Part shown: positions 42,005-50,596 of the stretch, piece by piece
Numbering within the stretch: position 1 is the first letter of the stretch
How the letters are laid out: each line of letters opens with the position of its first letter
Assembly: GCA_027886865.1 (NCBI GenBank)
Contig: JAPCJR010000009.1
Location: 10,000-70,609 of the forward strand
DNA from: Nitrososphaerota archaeon
GTDB taxonomy: Archaea > Thermoproteota > Nitrososphaeria > Nitrososphaerales > UBA183
Length of the DNA: 60,610 bases
Direction of reading: 5' to 3'
Notes under the pieces: generated by a model
What the model was told of the DNA's origin: nothing
Seen by the model: the letters and a program-made list of their open reading frames with translations, nothing else
Database searches by the model: none
Position numbers and translations under genes: made by a program

Positions 42005-42940
42005 TCATCTCCGGGTCCGCGGATCGAAGATATCCCTTATGCCGTCGCCGAGGAGGTTGAACCCGAGGGAGATGACCAGAATCGTCAGGCCGGAGAAGAT
42101 GATCAGCCACGGAGCCGTGAACAGGTACATTATGCCTTCGTTCGCGATGTTGCCGAGTTCCGGGATCAGGGGACTCGGGCTGAACCCGAGGAAGGTGAGG
42201 GCCGAGACGGTCAGGATGACGCTGCCGATGTCGAGCGTCGCCTGGACGAAGATGGGGTAGATGGAGTTCGGGACTACGTGCCTAAAGAGGATGCGCAGCT
42301 TCCCGGCGCCCATCGCCCTGAGGCTCTCGACGTACGGTTTCTCCTTCTCGCCGAGCACCTGTGACCGGATCAACCTGACGTAGGTCGGCCACCACGTGAT
42401 TAGTATCGCGAAGGTCAGGATCTCGAACGAGCGGCCAAGAATCACGAGGAGAACTATCGCCAGCAGTATGGCGGGCACCGCGAGAAAGACATCGGTGACC
42501 CTGAGTATCACTTCGTCCACTGCGCCTCCAGCGTACGCGGCGATGGCCCCGAAGAAGACTCCGATCAACACCGCCGAGCCTACGACTTCCAGAGCGATGC
42601 GCACATCGAGAGGGATGGCAAGGATTATCACGTCGAGAACGCTTCTCCCGAAGGAGTCCGTCCCAAGAGAATAGACGGTCCCCGTGCAGGCGTTTATGTT
42701 GGCGATGTGCCAATTGAGAAGAGGGTTGTTCCAGCACAGCCTCAGGGGGAGGTCCGTCTCGCCTCCGATCTTCGGGTTGACGAGGAAGTTGGCGAACACC
42801 GAGATGAAGAGCGTGACGGCGCAGATTATCGAGCCGGCGATGACCAATGGGTTCTGCCGGAAGAGATGTAGCGCGTAGCGCAGGTCCGCTGAGCGTCCGG
42901 TGGGAGTGCCTATCTTTTCGTCCTGGATCGTCTCGCTCAT
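42005..42940 (-). CDS. oppC: Peptide ABC importer permease, OppC type (second system)
   Basis: A 311-residue permease. It has a cytoplasmic N-terminus, a first helix (VIAGSIICAVTLFISVFANFLV), LGTDSFGRSVLDVIILAIPL typical of OppC, and the EAA-like loop (ESLRAMGAGKLRILFRHVVPN) for ATPase contact. An outward loop after the first helix contains two Cys (LCWNN, NACTG) that could form a disulfide. ATG start, 9 bases after the oppB stop. Confidence 0.93.
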   Translation of the reverse strand: MSETIQDEKIGTPTGRSADLRYALHLFRQNPLVIAGSIICAVTLFISVFANFLVNPKIGGETDLPLRLCWNNPLLNWHIANINACTGTVYSLGTDSFGRSVLDVIILAIPLDVRIALEVVGSAVLIGVFFGAIAAYAGGAVDEVILRVTDVFLAVPAILLAIVLLVILGRSFEILTFAILITWWPTYVRLIRSQVLGEKEKPYVESLRAMGAGKLRILFRHVVPNSIYPIFVQATLDIGSVILTVSALTFLGFSPSPLIPELGNIANEGIMYLFTAPWLIIFSGLTILVISLGFNLLGDGIRDIFDPRTRR

Positions 42941-42949
42941 CCCATCGCC

Positions 42950-44068
42950 TCAGTATCTGATCCTCGGGTCCAGCTTGGCATAGAGGATGTCAACGACGAG
43001 GTTAGTGGAGACTATTATCAGCGCTGTGACCAGGACGTAGAGCTCAAGGAAGTTGATGTCGAGGGCGTTGGCGGCGAGGAGCGAGGCGCTACCGACCCCG
43101 GGCCACGTGAAGACGATCTCGATGACTATCGCGCCGCCCAGGAGAAAGGCGACGATGAGGCCTGCGATCGTCACGGCGGGGAGCAGGGCGTTCCTAAGCG
43201 CATGACGGTAGATCACGACCCTCTCACGCAATCCCTTGGACCGGGCGAGGAGGATGTAGTCCTGCTTTAAGACGTCTACCATGCTCGACCTGACGATCCT
43301 GGTTAAGGCCCCGATTGAAGTGATCGCCAATGTAAGAGCAGGGAGCGCCAAAGCCACCACCGCGTCCCACGTGTAGGCAGGGTTCAAAGCGAGAATGCCA
43401 TCGAAGAGCGGCGCTCCTGTGGTTTGGGCGACGGTCCCCGGGTTGGCGACGCAAATCGCGCAGAGCGTAGCCAATGAGCCGCTCGTCGGAAAGAGCCCCA
43501 GTCCGTTGACGCGGATATAGAGCACCAACAGGATCTGCAATATGGCTCCAAACCAGTATTGCGGGACGGAATACCCGCCGAGGGCGACTATGCGCGAGAG
43601 GTGGTCAGGAAGCTTGTTGTTGTGCGTCGCCGAGATGATCCCCAACGGGATCCCTATGAGTATTGTGAGGCCGGCGCCGGCAATCGCGAGCTCGGCGGTC
43701 AGAGGGAACCTGCCGAAGAATACGTCCCAGGTCTTCTCCGTTCCAGAGATGCCGGGGAGGAGCGTGTATCCCCAGTTGCCGGCGAGGACGTTGTGCAGCC
43801 AGGTGGAATATTGCTCCCACAGCGGGACTATGCAACCCGCTTGGTTATCCGAGAACGCCGTAAAGGAAGGGCACGAGGACGTCGCCACCCCGATGTTCTG
43901 CGCGAGCTGCAGCTTCACGCCATCGCTCATCCTCGGCGATATGTAGGGCGCCAGGGAAGTACCAGCGGGAAGCAAACCACGCGTCAGATAGAATATGAGG
44001 AGACTCAGTAGAAAAAGGACGACCGCCATCAACAAAAGACGTCTGATTACGTACTCGTAGAGCTTCAA
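42950..44068 (-). CDS. oppB: Peptide ABC importer permease, OppB type (second system)
   Basis: A 372-residue permease starting YEYVIRRLLLMAVVLFLLSLLIFYLTRG, the standard OppB first helix. The large outward loop (about 38-110) is extended and contains two Cys (SSCPSF, GCIVP). The EAA-like loop (LLARSKGLRERVVIYRHALRNALLPAV) and the C-terminal YAKLDPRIRY are typical. TTG start; 56 bases from the binding-protein gene. Confidence 0.93.
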   Translation of the reverse strand: MKLYEYVIRRLLLMAVVLFLLSLLIFYLTRGLLPAGTSLAPYISPRMSDGVKLQLAQNIGVATSSCPSFTAFSDNQAGCIVPLWEQYSTWLHNVLAGNWGYTLLPGISGTEKTWDVFFGRFPLTAELAIAGAGLTILIGIPLGIISATHNNKLPDHLSRIVALGGYSVPQYWFGAILQILLVLYIRVNGLGLFPTSGSLATLCAICVANPGTVAQTTGAPLFDGILALNPAYTWDAVVALALPALTLAITSIGALTRIVRSSMVDVLKQDYILLARSKGLRERVVIYRHALRNALLPAVTIAGLIVAFLLGGAIVIEIVFTWPGVGSASLLAANALDINFLELYVLVTALIIVSTNLVVDILYAKLDPRIRY

Positions 44069-44124
44069 TCATTTGTCGCCAAGAGGAGACTCATCGCGGA
44101 AAAACGGGGGAGCCCTCTACTTTA

Positions 44125-46326
44125 TCAGTAGAGGGTCGCGAAGTATTCAGGTCCTACACCCTCCGAAGCAGCAGTGCTTAGTGATGGGTTGAAGAAGAAC
44201 CCTTTGACGTTAGAGGTCATGGTGACGAAGTTGATGCTGTCCAGGGTCCAGAGGTACATGACCTCTTTGTTGCCCAGTGTGTTCATGGCGTTGCTGGCAG
44301 CCACGATTCCGGCTAGGTTGCCGGATTGGCTTGCTGCTATCGCCTGAGAGTTGAGTGTGGCCATTTCTGGTAGGTTCCATCCATCAGCTCCGGTATATGC
44401 CCCGTTGGGAGCGAACATCGGGGTGAGGAAGTCGAGAACCCACGGGTAGTCGTCAATCCAGCCCAGGGCGTACATGTAGTAGTGAGTGGGGACTGCGAAT
44501 GCGTTGGCAAGAAGTTGACCGGTTGGTACGGGCACGACAGAGACCGTGAGGCCCATGTTGTAGGTTGCGCTGACGTTGTTGACAACACTCGCTATCTGTG
44601 TGAGGACAGCCGTATCGAACGTGTCACCCGAGGGGACGACGAGAGGGATTGTCTGAGGAGTCGGGTTGCTGCACAGACCATTGGTCAGCGTGGTACAACC
44701 GAATGCGTTGTTGAAGAAGCCTGCAGGTGCTGCTGTTCCGTTCGTGAACTTGAATGATGTGAGTGGGCTCTGCATCGCTGCCAGTAGTAAGGCTTGGACT
44801 TGGTCAGGGTTGAAGCTGTAGGCAGGTTGTATGGCTGAGTTGAACGAACCGGTCGGTGGGAGCCCGGGCGGCACTACGTTGGGAGCCACTGTTCCGACCT
44901 TGTTGTTGACAAAGTCGTTGACCTCCGTCATGTTGACGGCGTCAGCGAATGCTGTCCTCAACCTGAGGTCTGCGAATGGCTGGAACTTGTAGTACTGGCC
45001 CGTAAGTGCGCTCGTGACGTTGGTGTCGAATGGGTCGAATGTTACCCCGTAGAACGGGAACGATCCGTACATTGAGACTCCGGTGACGTCAGAGCTGAGC
45101 TGGTTGTTGGTGAGCCAGGCGTTCTTGTCTGCAATGTCGTACAGGTTGGTCCCTGGAAGATCGATTGCCATCGCTTGTCCGGACTTGGCTGCGTTCTGGA
45201 TGTCTACCTCTCTGGTAGTCACATCAGGAACGAACTTGAAGATGACGGTCTTGATCTGTGGTTGGATTGCGACTGTATTGGGTCCCCCCCAGTATCCGCT
45301 TCTGGCGGTCAGGGTTTGGGTGCCCGAGGTCGCGTCGCTGCTGGTTATGACGTACGGCCCGGTCCCCGCTTCGGAACCCTGGGTCGAGGTGTTCAGGTAC
45401 GTTGCTCCGCAACCACCCGGCGTTGAGCCGGTGTTGCAGGTGGCAGACTCGTCTTGGAAGTACTGGTTTATCTGGTTCATCATGCCCCCACTTAGAGTGG
45501 GATTGGGCAGAGTGTAGCCAGAGCCGGAGGCGCTCCACAATGCCATGTCGTGTTGCATCACATAGGCAGGTGCGATGATTGTCGCCCACTCTCCTGCGAG
45601 CAACTCTGGCACAGCAGACGATGGATATTGGACGTTGATTGTGAAGGTGTACTGACCTGTGATCTTGACGAAGTTCTGCGCCAGGGTCTGTGTAACGTAG
45701 TTCGAACCGTATGTCTGAGCGCCATTTAGCGTGGTGCTGAGACTCGGGTCGACCAGCTGCCATAGCAGCCAGGAGGCCTGGCTACCGTGACCGACCGGGG
45801 TGCTTCCGTCGAAGAGCAGGAGCCTGTTGAGTGAGAAGTAGACCGCTGTGGAGTTGAGTGGCTCACCATCGGCGAAGGTTATGCCTGGCCGGAGGGTGAA
45901 GCTGTAGGTCTTCAGGTCTGAGGAGACTGTGTAGTTCTGCGCAAGCCATGGGACGAGGCAGGTCGAGCAGCTACCGTTGTACCAGATGAGTGGCTCGTAT
46001 ACGTTCTGCATGATGTTGTAGTCGTACGAGAAGTACGAGATGCCCGGGTCCAGGTACTCTGGAGTCTCGGCTGTCTCGTAGGTGAATGTACTGGGTACTG
46101 CTGAGGTGCTCGAGACACTCGAAGTGGTGCTCACGATACTACTTGTGGTAGAGGTCGTGCTCACGACGCTGCTTGAAGTTGAAGCCGTCGAGGAGGTGGT
46201 GGAAGAGGTCGTGGACTTGGATTGGGTGGAGTAGAAGTAAATCCCCGCCCCTACGGCGAGGATTAGGATCACTATGATGATTGCTGCGGCGGTGGTAGAA
46301 ATTCCGCTTCTACCGCGTCTTTGCAT
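44125..46326 (-). CDS. oppA: Peptide-binding protein of second ABC importer (SBP family 5), N-terminally anchored
   Basis: A 733-residue binding protein. A basic N-terminus (MQRRGRSG) is followed by one membrane helix (about 10-31) and a Ser/Thr-rich linker (about 36-80), then the family 5 domain from TFTYETAETPEYLDPGISY onward. No cleavage site for lipobox or signal peptidase is obvious, so the protein is likely held by its N-terminal helix. The frame opens at 46368, but the ATG at 46326 is chosen because a TATA box lies at 46351-46361, placing the transcript start at about 46330. Head of the oppA-B-C-D-F operon. Base composition is less GC-rich than its neighbours. Confidence 0.92.
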   Translation of the reverse strand: MQRRGRSGISTTAAAIIIVILILAVGAGIYFYSTQSKSTTSSTTSSTASTSSSVVSTTSTTSSIVSTTSSVSSTSAVPSTFTYETAETPEYLDPGISYFSYDYNIMQNVYEPLIWYNGSCSTCLVPWLAQNYTVSSDLKTYSFTLRPGITFADGEPLNSTAVYFSLNRLLLFDGSTPVGHGSQASWLLWQLVDPSLSTTLNGAQTYGSNYVTQTLAQNFVKITGQYTFTINVQYPSSAVPELLAGEWATIIAPAYVMQHDMALWSASGSGYTLPNPTLSGGMMNQINQYFQDESATCNTGSTPGGCGATYLNTSTQGSEAGTGPYVITSSDATSGTQTLTARSGYWGGPNTVAIQPQIKTVIFKFVPDVTTREVDIQNAAKSGQAMAIDLPGTNLYDIADKNAWLTNNQLSSDVTGVSMYGSFPFYGVTFDPFDTNVTSALTGQYYKFQPFADLRLRTAFADAVNMTEVNDFVNNKVGTVAPNVVPPGLPPTGSFNSAIQPAYSFNPDQVQALLLAAMQSPLTSFKFTNGTAAPAGFFNNAFGCTTLTNGLCSNPTPQTIPLVVPSGDTFDTAVLTQIASVVNNVSATYNMGLTVSVVPVPTGQLLANAFAVPTHYYMYALGWIDDYPWVLDFLTPMFAPNGAYTGADGWNLPEMATLNSQAIAASQSGNLAGIVAASNAMNTLGNKEVMYLWTLDSINFVTMTSNVKGFFFNPSLSTAASEGVGPEYFATLY

Positions 46327-46350
46327 TTTCGGCGTATTAGAGTATTCGTC

Positions 46351-46361
46351 ATTATTTAAAC
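46351..46361 (-). promoter_or_regulatory. TATA box of the second peptide importer operon
   Basis: GTTTAAATAAT on the complement, about 30 bases before the ATG at 46326. An inverted repeat (46384-46404) lies a further 25-50 bases upstream. Confidence 0.6.
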
Positions 46362-46383
46362 CTGACAAGAATAGTCATTTTTG

Positions 46384-46404
46384 GCAGATATTGACGAAAT
46401 CTGC
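46384..46404. repeat. Inverted repeat between acs stop and oppA promoter
   Basis: GCAGAT, nine bases, then ATCTGC. It directly follows the acs stop codon and lies about 55-75 bases before the predicted oppA transcript start. It could be a weak hairpin after acs or a regulator site for the importer. Confidence 0.35.
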
Positions 46405-48417
46405 TCATTTTACGTTCAAGTCTTGGTAGGCCCGCCTTGCCTCTTCCACCGAGGTCTCGTCCTCCAGCGTAGCGATGTCCCCGAGCGGGCGACCCTCCGC
46501 TACCGCCTTGAGCAGCCTGCGCATGATCTTGCCGCTCCTCGTCTTTGGCAGCTTGTTCACGAAGAACACCTTCGAGGGCTCCGCGATGGGGCTGAACCCG
46601 TCCCTCACCCACTTCTTCACCTCCCTCCGGAGCTCGTCTGAAGGTTCGTGGCCCTGCTTCAGGACCACGAAGGCGATGGGGACCTCCCCCTTGATGAGGT
46701 CAGGGATGGCCGCCACGGCGGCTTCTGAGACGGAACGGTGGGAGACGATGGCAGACTCGATCTCATAGGTCCCCAGCCGGTGACCGGCGACCTTGAGGAC
46801 CTCGTCGGCCCTCCCTGCCACCCAGATGTACCCGTCTGTGTCCTTCACCGCGTAGTCGCCGCAGAAGAAATAGTCCGTGCCCGGGAATCGCGAGAAGTAC
46901 TGCTTCTCGAACCTCTCCGGGTCGCCGTACATCCCGGTCGGAGGACCAGGCATCCCAGGCCATGGGTTCTGGAGTACCAAGAAGCCCTTCTTTCCCGGAG
47001 CGACGGAGACGCCGGCCTCGTCCACGATGTCCGCCTTGACCCCTGGGATGGGCAGGCCGTTCGACCCAGGCTTCATCGGTATGAGCTTGAGGCCTGGGAG
47101 AGTCCCTATGAGTATCCCGCCCGTCTCCGTCATCCACCAGGTGGAGCCGACGGGGCACTTCTTGTTCCCCACCAGGTCGAAGAGCCAGCGCCAGGCTGAG
47201 GGGTTGATCGGCTCCCCTACGCTCTGTATCAGCCGGAGAGACGAGAGGTCGTGCCTCTTCACATGGTCGTCCCCGAACTTCATCTGCGCCCTCGTCGCCG
47301 TGGGAGTGGTATAGAGCAGAGAGACGCCGTATCTCTCCGCGATTGCCCACCACCGGTCCGGCTGCGGACAGTCGAGCGCGCCCTCGTATATCACCACCGT
47401 CGCCCCCTCGATGAGAGGCCCGAATGCCACGTAAGAGTGCCCGGTGACCCATCCGATGTCCGCAGGGCACCAGTAGACGTCCTCGTCGCGCAGGTCAAAG
47501 ACCCACTTCATCGTTGCGTGCAGGAGCACCGAGTAGCCGCCAGTGTCGTGTATGATCCCCTTCGGCTTTCCGGTCGTGCCCGACGTGTAGAGGACGTAAA
47601 GAGGGTGGCCGCTCTCAACCCTCTCCGGCTCCACGGCGGCATCAGATGGCATCTCCGCGAGGAGTTCGTCCAAGAAGTAGTCCCTTCCAGCCCGCATCGG
47701 GCATTCGATCCCCAGCCGCCGCACCAGTATCGTGTGCTCCACCGAAGGTGCCTGCTCAAGAGCGTGGTCTGCGATCTCTTTCAGCAACACCTGCTTGCCC
47801 CTCCTGTAGAATCCGTCCGCTGTGACCAGTAGTTTCGCCCCCAGGTCGCCGATCCTGCTAGAGAGAGACTCCGAGCTGAACCCGCTGAAGACCACTGTGA
47901 ACGTCACGCCGAGCCTCGCAGCGGCGAGGAGGGTCACTATCGCCTCCGGAATCAGCGGCATGTAGACGGCCATTCGGTCCCCCTTTTTGAGGCCGAACTT
48001 GTGTTTGAGGATGAACGCAAACCGGTTCACCTCCCGGAAGAGCTCGCCGTAGGTGATCTTCCTGACCTCACGGGGGGAACCACTCTCATCGGTGGGCTCT
48101 CCCTCCCAAATCAGGGCTACCTTGTCCCTTCGCGATGATTTCGCGTGCCTATCGACGGCGAGGTAAGAGATATTCAGGAGGCCGTTCTGGAACCAGTGGT
48201 AGACGTGGGGATACCCCTCTCTCGAGAGGACGGTGTCCCATTCTTTGAACCACTCGAGCTCCCTTCCCACAGCCTCCCAGTGGGCTTGGGAGTCAGCCAC
48301 AGTCTCCGTCAGGTAGGCCTTGTATGAGGCTATCGAAGTGTTGACGGCCGCCCATCCAGGTAGCTCGATCTTCTCGTGGAAGGGAAGGGACTCCCCGAGT
48401 ATCTCCGGGTCGCTCAA
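46405..48417 (-). CDS. acs: Acetyl-CoA synthetase, AMP-forming
   Basis: A 670-residue acyl-adenylate-forming enzyme making acetyl-CoA from acetate, ATP and CoA. Motifs include YTSGTTGKPKG (P-loop), TWWMTETGG (adenylate/acyl pocket; the Trp restricts to acetate/propionate), YFFCGDYAVKDTDGYIWVAGRADEVLKVAGHRLGT, and the C-terminal KTRSGKIMRR with the lysine that is acetylated in regulated Acs. The N-terminal FKEWDTVL and FQNGLLNISYLAVDRH fit. Length is normal. TTG start with a TATA-like TAATTATG at 48443-48450, at a leaderless distance. Upstream on the same strand is a TnpB-family gene that stops 45 bases before it. Confidence 0.93.
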   Translation of the reverse strand: MSDPEILGESLPFHEKIELPGWAAVNTSIASYKAYLTETVADSQAHWEAVGRELEWFKEWDTVLSREGYPHVYHWFQNGLLNISYLAVDRHAKSSRRDKVALIWEGEPTDESGSPREVRKITYGELFREVNRFAFILKHKFGLKKGDRMAVYMPLIPEAIVTLLAAARLGVTFTVVFSGFSSESLSSRIGDLGAKLLVTADGFYRRGKQVLLKEIADHALEQAPSVEHTILVRRLGIECPMRAGRDYFLDELLAEMPSDAAVEPERVESGHPLYVLYTSGTTGKPKGIIHDTGGYSVLLHATMKWVFDLRDEDVYWCPADIGWVTGHSYVAFGPLIEGATVVIYEGALDCPQPDRWWAIAERYGVSLLYTTPTATRAQMKFGDDHVKRHDLSSLRLIQSVGEPINPSAWRWLFDLVGNKKCPVGSTWWMTETGGILIGTLPGLKLIPMKPGSNGLPIPGVKADIVDEAGVSVAPGKKGFLVLQNPWPGMPGPPTGMYGDPERFEKQYFSRFPGTDYFFCGDYAVKDTDGYIWVAGRADEVLKVAGHRLGTYEIESAIVSHRSVSEAAVAAIPDLIKGEVPIAFVVLKQGHEPSDELRREVKKWVRDGFSPIAEPSKVFFVNKLPKTRSGKIMRRLLKAVAEGRPLGDIATLEDETSVEEARRAYQDLNVK

Positions 48418-48442
48418 CGCTGTCTCAGGACGGCCCGGCCGG

Positions 48443-48460
48443 CATAATTAGTCTTTAAGG
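48443..48460 (-). promoter_or_regulatory. Promoter of acs
   Basis: CCTTAAAGACTAATTATG on the complement, within the 45-base gap between tnpB and acs, about 30 bases before the TTG at 48417. The tnpB stop is just beside it. Confidence 0.45.
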
Positions 48461-48462
48461 TT

Positions 48463-49677
48463 CTACTGCGTCTGCTGTGCATGACTCAGTTTCGAGGCAT
48501 CGACTCTGAGGATTGCCTGCGGTCTCCTGCCTTCAGGGTTCCCCTTCACCGCTTCACCTGCCTCGCCTTGTCCCTGTGATTGGGCGAACCTCACCCAACC
48601 CCTGCGTGAGATGTTCATCACCGCGACGAGGTCGCGGTCCTCCCACCTCTTGCAGCCTTCGCACCACAGCTGGCGATAATGGGTCGCATCGTCGCGGACT
48701 GCCGCTTGGAGTCTCTCCCCGCATCGCGGGCAGTCCATTGTGGTGCCCCTCGTCTCCTTCACAGAGAGCGTGATGACGGCCACGCCCTCCCACGCAGCCT
48801 TGTATTCGACCCGCCTCTTCAGCTCGTGGAACGGCCACGAGTTCATCTTACCTCTGAAGGTGCGGCCCTGGCCGTTGCCCTTTCGATAGAGTTTCCTAAT
48901 CCCGCTGATGTTCTCAAAAGCTATCGCCTGCCTGTTCCTCTTAGCTTCTAAGACGACTGTCTTCGAGACGCGGTTGAGGATCTGTCTTACCCGCTCCTGC
49001 CTCCTTCGTCCATACTTCTCCGCGAGTTGCTTCCTGACCCGGACGTCGTTCCGCCTGAACGAGCGAACGATGCTTCTCGTGTTCTCGGCTATCTCGACTG
49101 TCTTCGAGACATCGTAATAGATGACCTGTTCGACGTTTCCGACGGTCACGTTCCGCAGGTTCCTGTCGATGCCCACCGCTCCTTCGACGGATAGTTCTCC
49201 GACCTCCTTCGCGATGCAGAGCGACAGCGAGCGCTCGGTCAGGGTGAACGAGTGGACCTTCACACCTGGCTGCGACATGACGGCGAGTGTGTGCGCGTTC
49301 AGAGGTACGCGCTCGAATCGGCGTTCGCCGAGAGGAACGAGAAGCGATGTATTCTCGATCTTCAATCCGTAGCACGAGACGAGAAGAGGTTTCGAGAGAT
49401 AGGGACTCCTTGTGGGAAATCCGCGCCTGATGGACTTCTTCCGAGCTGCGAGGATTCCAGCTGCCTTCGATATCGCACAGAGCTTGTAGGAGGACGGAAC
49501 CCCGTCGTATCGTCTCAGCTCGCCGTAAGTTAGTTTGGAGAGGCGTTTGAGCGAGGAAGCATCAGCGGCTAATCCAATTCTGATGGCATCGTTGCACATC
49601 AGGCGGAAGGACTCCATCAGAGGCTCGATTGACGGTGGCGGAGCGAACCTCTGCTTGACGGACTTCCTCGCGAGCAC
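48463..49677 (-). CDS. tnpB: TnpB-family RNA-guided nuclease / IS605 OrfB-like protein
   Basis: A 404-residue TnpB. The RuvC-like catalytic triad is complete: D171 (GIDRNLRN), E255 (IAFENISGI) and D349 (WEDRDLVA), with the zinc ribbon C316/C319 and C339/C342 between the second and third. The N-terminal part is helical (wedge/REC-like). TnpB in IS200/IS605 elements is an RNA-guided DNA endonuclease whose guide RNA comes from the 3-prime end of the element. No tnpA transposase and no clear element ends are seen nearby, so this is either a solitary element or an immobile homologue. GTG start with a TATA-like CTTAAATG at 49698-49705 upstream. The C-terminal 40 residues are polar and likely disordered. 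Confidence 0.88.
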   Translation of the reverse strand: MLARKSVKQRFAPPPSIEPLMESFRLMCNDAIRIGLAADASSLKRLSKLTYGELRRYDGVPSSYKLCAISKAAGILAARKKSIRRGFPTRSPYLSKPLLVSCYGLKIENTSLLVPLGERRFERVPLNAHTLAVMSQPGVKVHSFTLTERSLSLCIAKEVGELSVEGAVGIDRNLRNVTVGNVEQVIYYDVSKTVEIAENTRSIVRSFRRNDVRVRKQLAEKYGRRRQERVRQILNRVSKTVVLEAKRNRQAIAFENISGIRKLYRKGNGQGRTFRGKMNSWPFHELKRRVEYKAAWEGVAVITLSVKETRGTTMDCPRCGERLQAAVRDDATHYRQLWCEGCKRWEDRDLVAVMNISRRGWVRFAQSQGQGEAGEAVKGNPEGRRPQAILRVDASKLSHAQQTQ

Positions 49678-49697
49678 ACGGATTCATCCGAGAACCA

Positions 49698-49705
49698 CAT
49701 TTAAG
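49698..49705. promoter_or_regulatory. TATA-like element between tnpB and methyltransferase
   Basis: CATTTAAG. Reading leftwards it is about 25 bases before the GTG of tnpB. Reading rightwards it would start transcription near 49728, before the methyltransferase. Confidence 0.4.
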
Positions 49706-49824
49706 CCACCATGTACAGGAGACGTAGTAGGACCTTTGACGGCAGTGTTCCTCGTCCGACGGCCTTCCGACGACACGTTCTACTCGTTTTTATCGGAGTG
49801 GCGGGGCCGCATCGACGAAAGGGG

Positions 49825-50565
49825 TTGGAGGCCGAATACGACCAGATGGCGGAAGAGTATGATGCGACAAGAGAGGCCCCCACCGAGCAGGAAATCGGCG
49901 CCATCGCCGCCTCACTTGAGGGGTTCAGGTCGGTCCTTGATGTCGGTGTGGGCACCGGTCGCTTCGCTATACCAGTCTCCGGGCTTGGCTTCGACGTCAC
50001 CGGCGTGGACGTCTCCCGCAGGATGCTCCTCAAGGCGAGGGAGAAGGGCCTGGAGCGCCTACTGCTCGGCGACGCCTACAGCCTACCCTTCAAGGACAAG
50101 TCGTTCGATGCCGCGATAATAATCCACGTACTCCACGTCGTGGCCGATTGGGCCAAGGTGATGCGAGAGATAGGACGGGTGACAAGAGGGAGCGTCATCA
50201 CGATCCTGCGGGTGCCGCAGGTCCCAGAGGTGCCCGGCGCGACGAACACGCCGAACCCCACCCAAGCGGGCGGCTATCCGGTGAGGACGCAGCATCGCAT
50301 GTGGCAAAACGAGCAGGAGCTCAAGGAGCGGGTGCCGCCCCTGAAGCTCGAGAGAATACGGGATGAGACGTTGTCGATACCGGTCGCCGAGGCTATGAGG
50401 CGGCTCGAAGCGAAGCGCTCGTTCGGCGCCCAGATGATCCCGCCCGAGATAAAGCATGCAATGATGGAAAGGATAATCGCCATGAGCGTGGACAGGGTCG
50501 TCCACCGACGTATCGTCGAGGACCTGGCGGTCTGGAAGGCGGACCAGCTAGAATCGCTCGGCTGA
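49825..50565 (+). CDS. Class I SAM-dependent methyltransferase
   Basis: A 246-residue methyltransferase of the UbiE/Methyltransf_11 type. It has motif I VLDVGVGTGRFAIP (SAM binding), FDVTGVDVSRRML (acidic residue contacting the ribose), LLLGDAYSLPFKDKSFDAAIIIHVLHVV (motif for adenine and the post-motif core), and then a less conserved substrate domain. Substrate unknown. The frame is open to 49711 (38 extra residues of low plausibility). The TTG at 49825 gives the family-typical EAEYDQMAEEYDATR N-terminus and is about 31 bases after a T-rich TTTTTAT (49790-49796). The 118 bases before it, back to 49707, hold no clear gene. Confidence 0.83.
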   Translation: MEAEYDQMAEEYDATREAPTEQEIGAIAASLEGFRSVLDVGVGTGRFAIPVSGLGFDVTGVDVSRRMLLKAREKGLERLLLGDAYSLPFKDKSFDAAIIIHVLHVVADWAKVMREIGRVTRGSVITILRVPQVPEVPGATNTPNPTQAGGYPVRTQHRMWQNEQELKERVPPLKLERIRDETLSIPVAEAMRRLEAKRSFGAQMIPPEIKHAMMERIIAMSVDRVVHRRIVEDLAVWKADQLESLG

Positions 50566-50596
50566 GCGGAATGAGCAGCTAGGCCTCGAAGCAAGG

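Noticed and set aside
41210..42364. 384-residue plus-strand ORF across oppD and oppC
   Set aside because: Low-complexity shadow rich in Gln, Glu, His and Arg, spanning two well-supported genes on the other strand.
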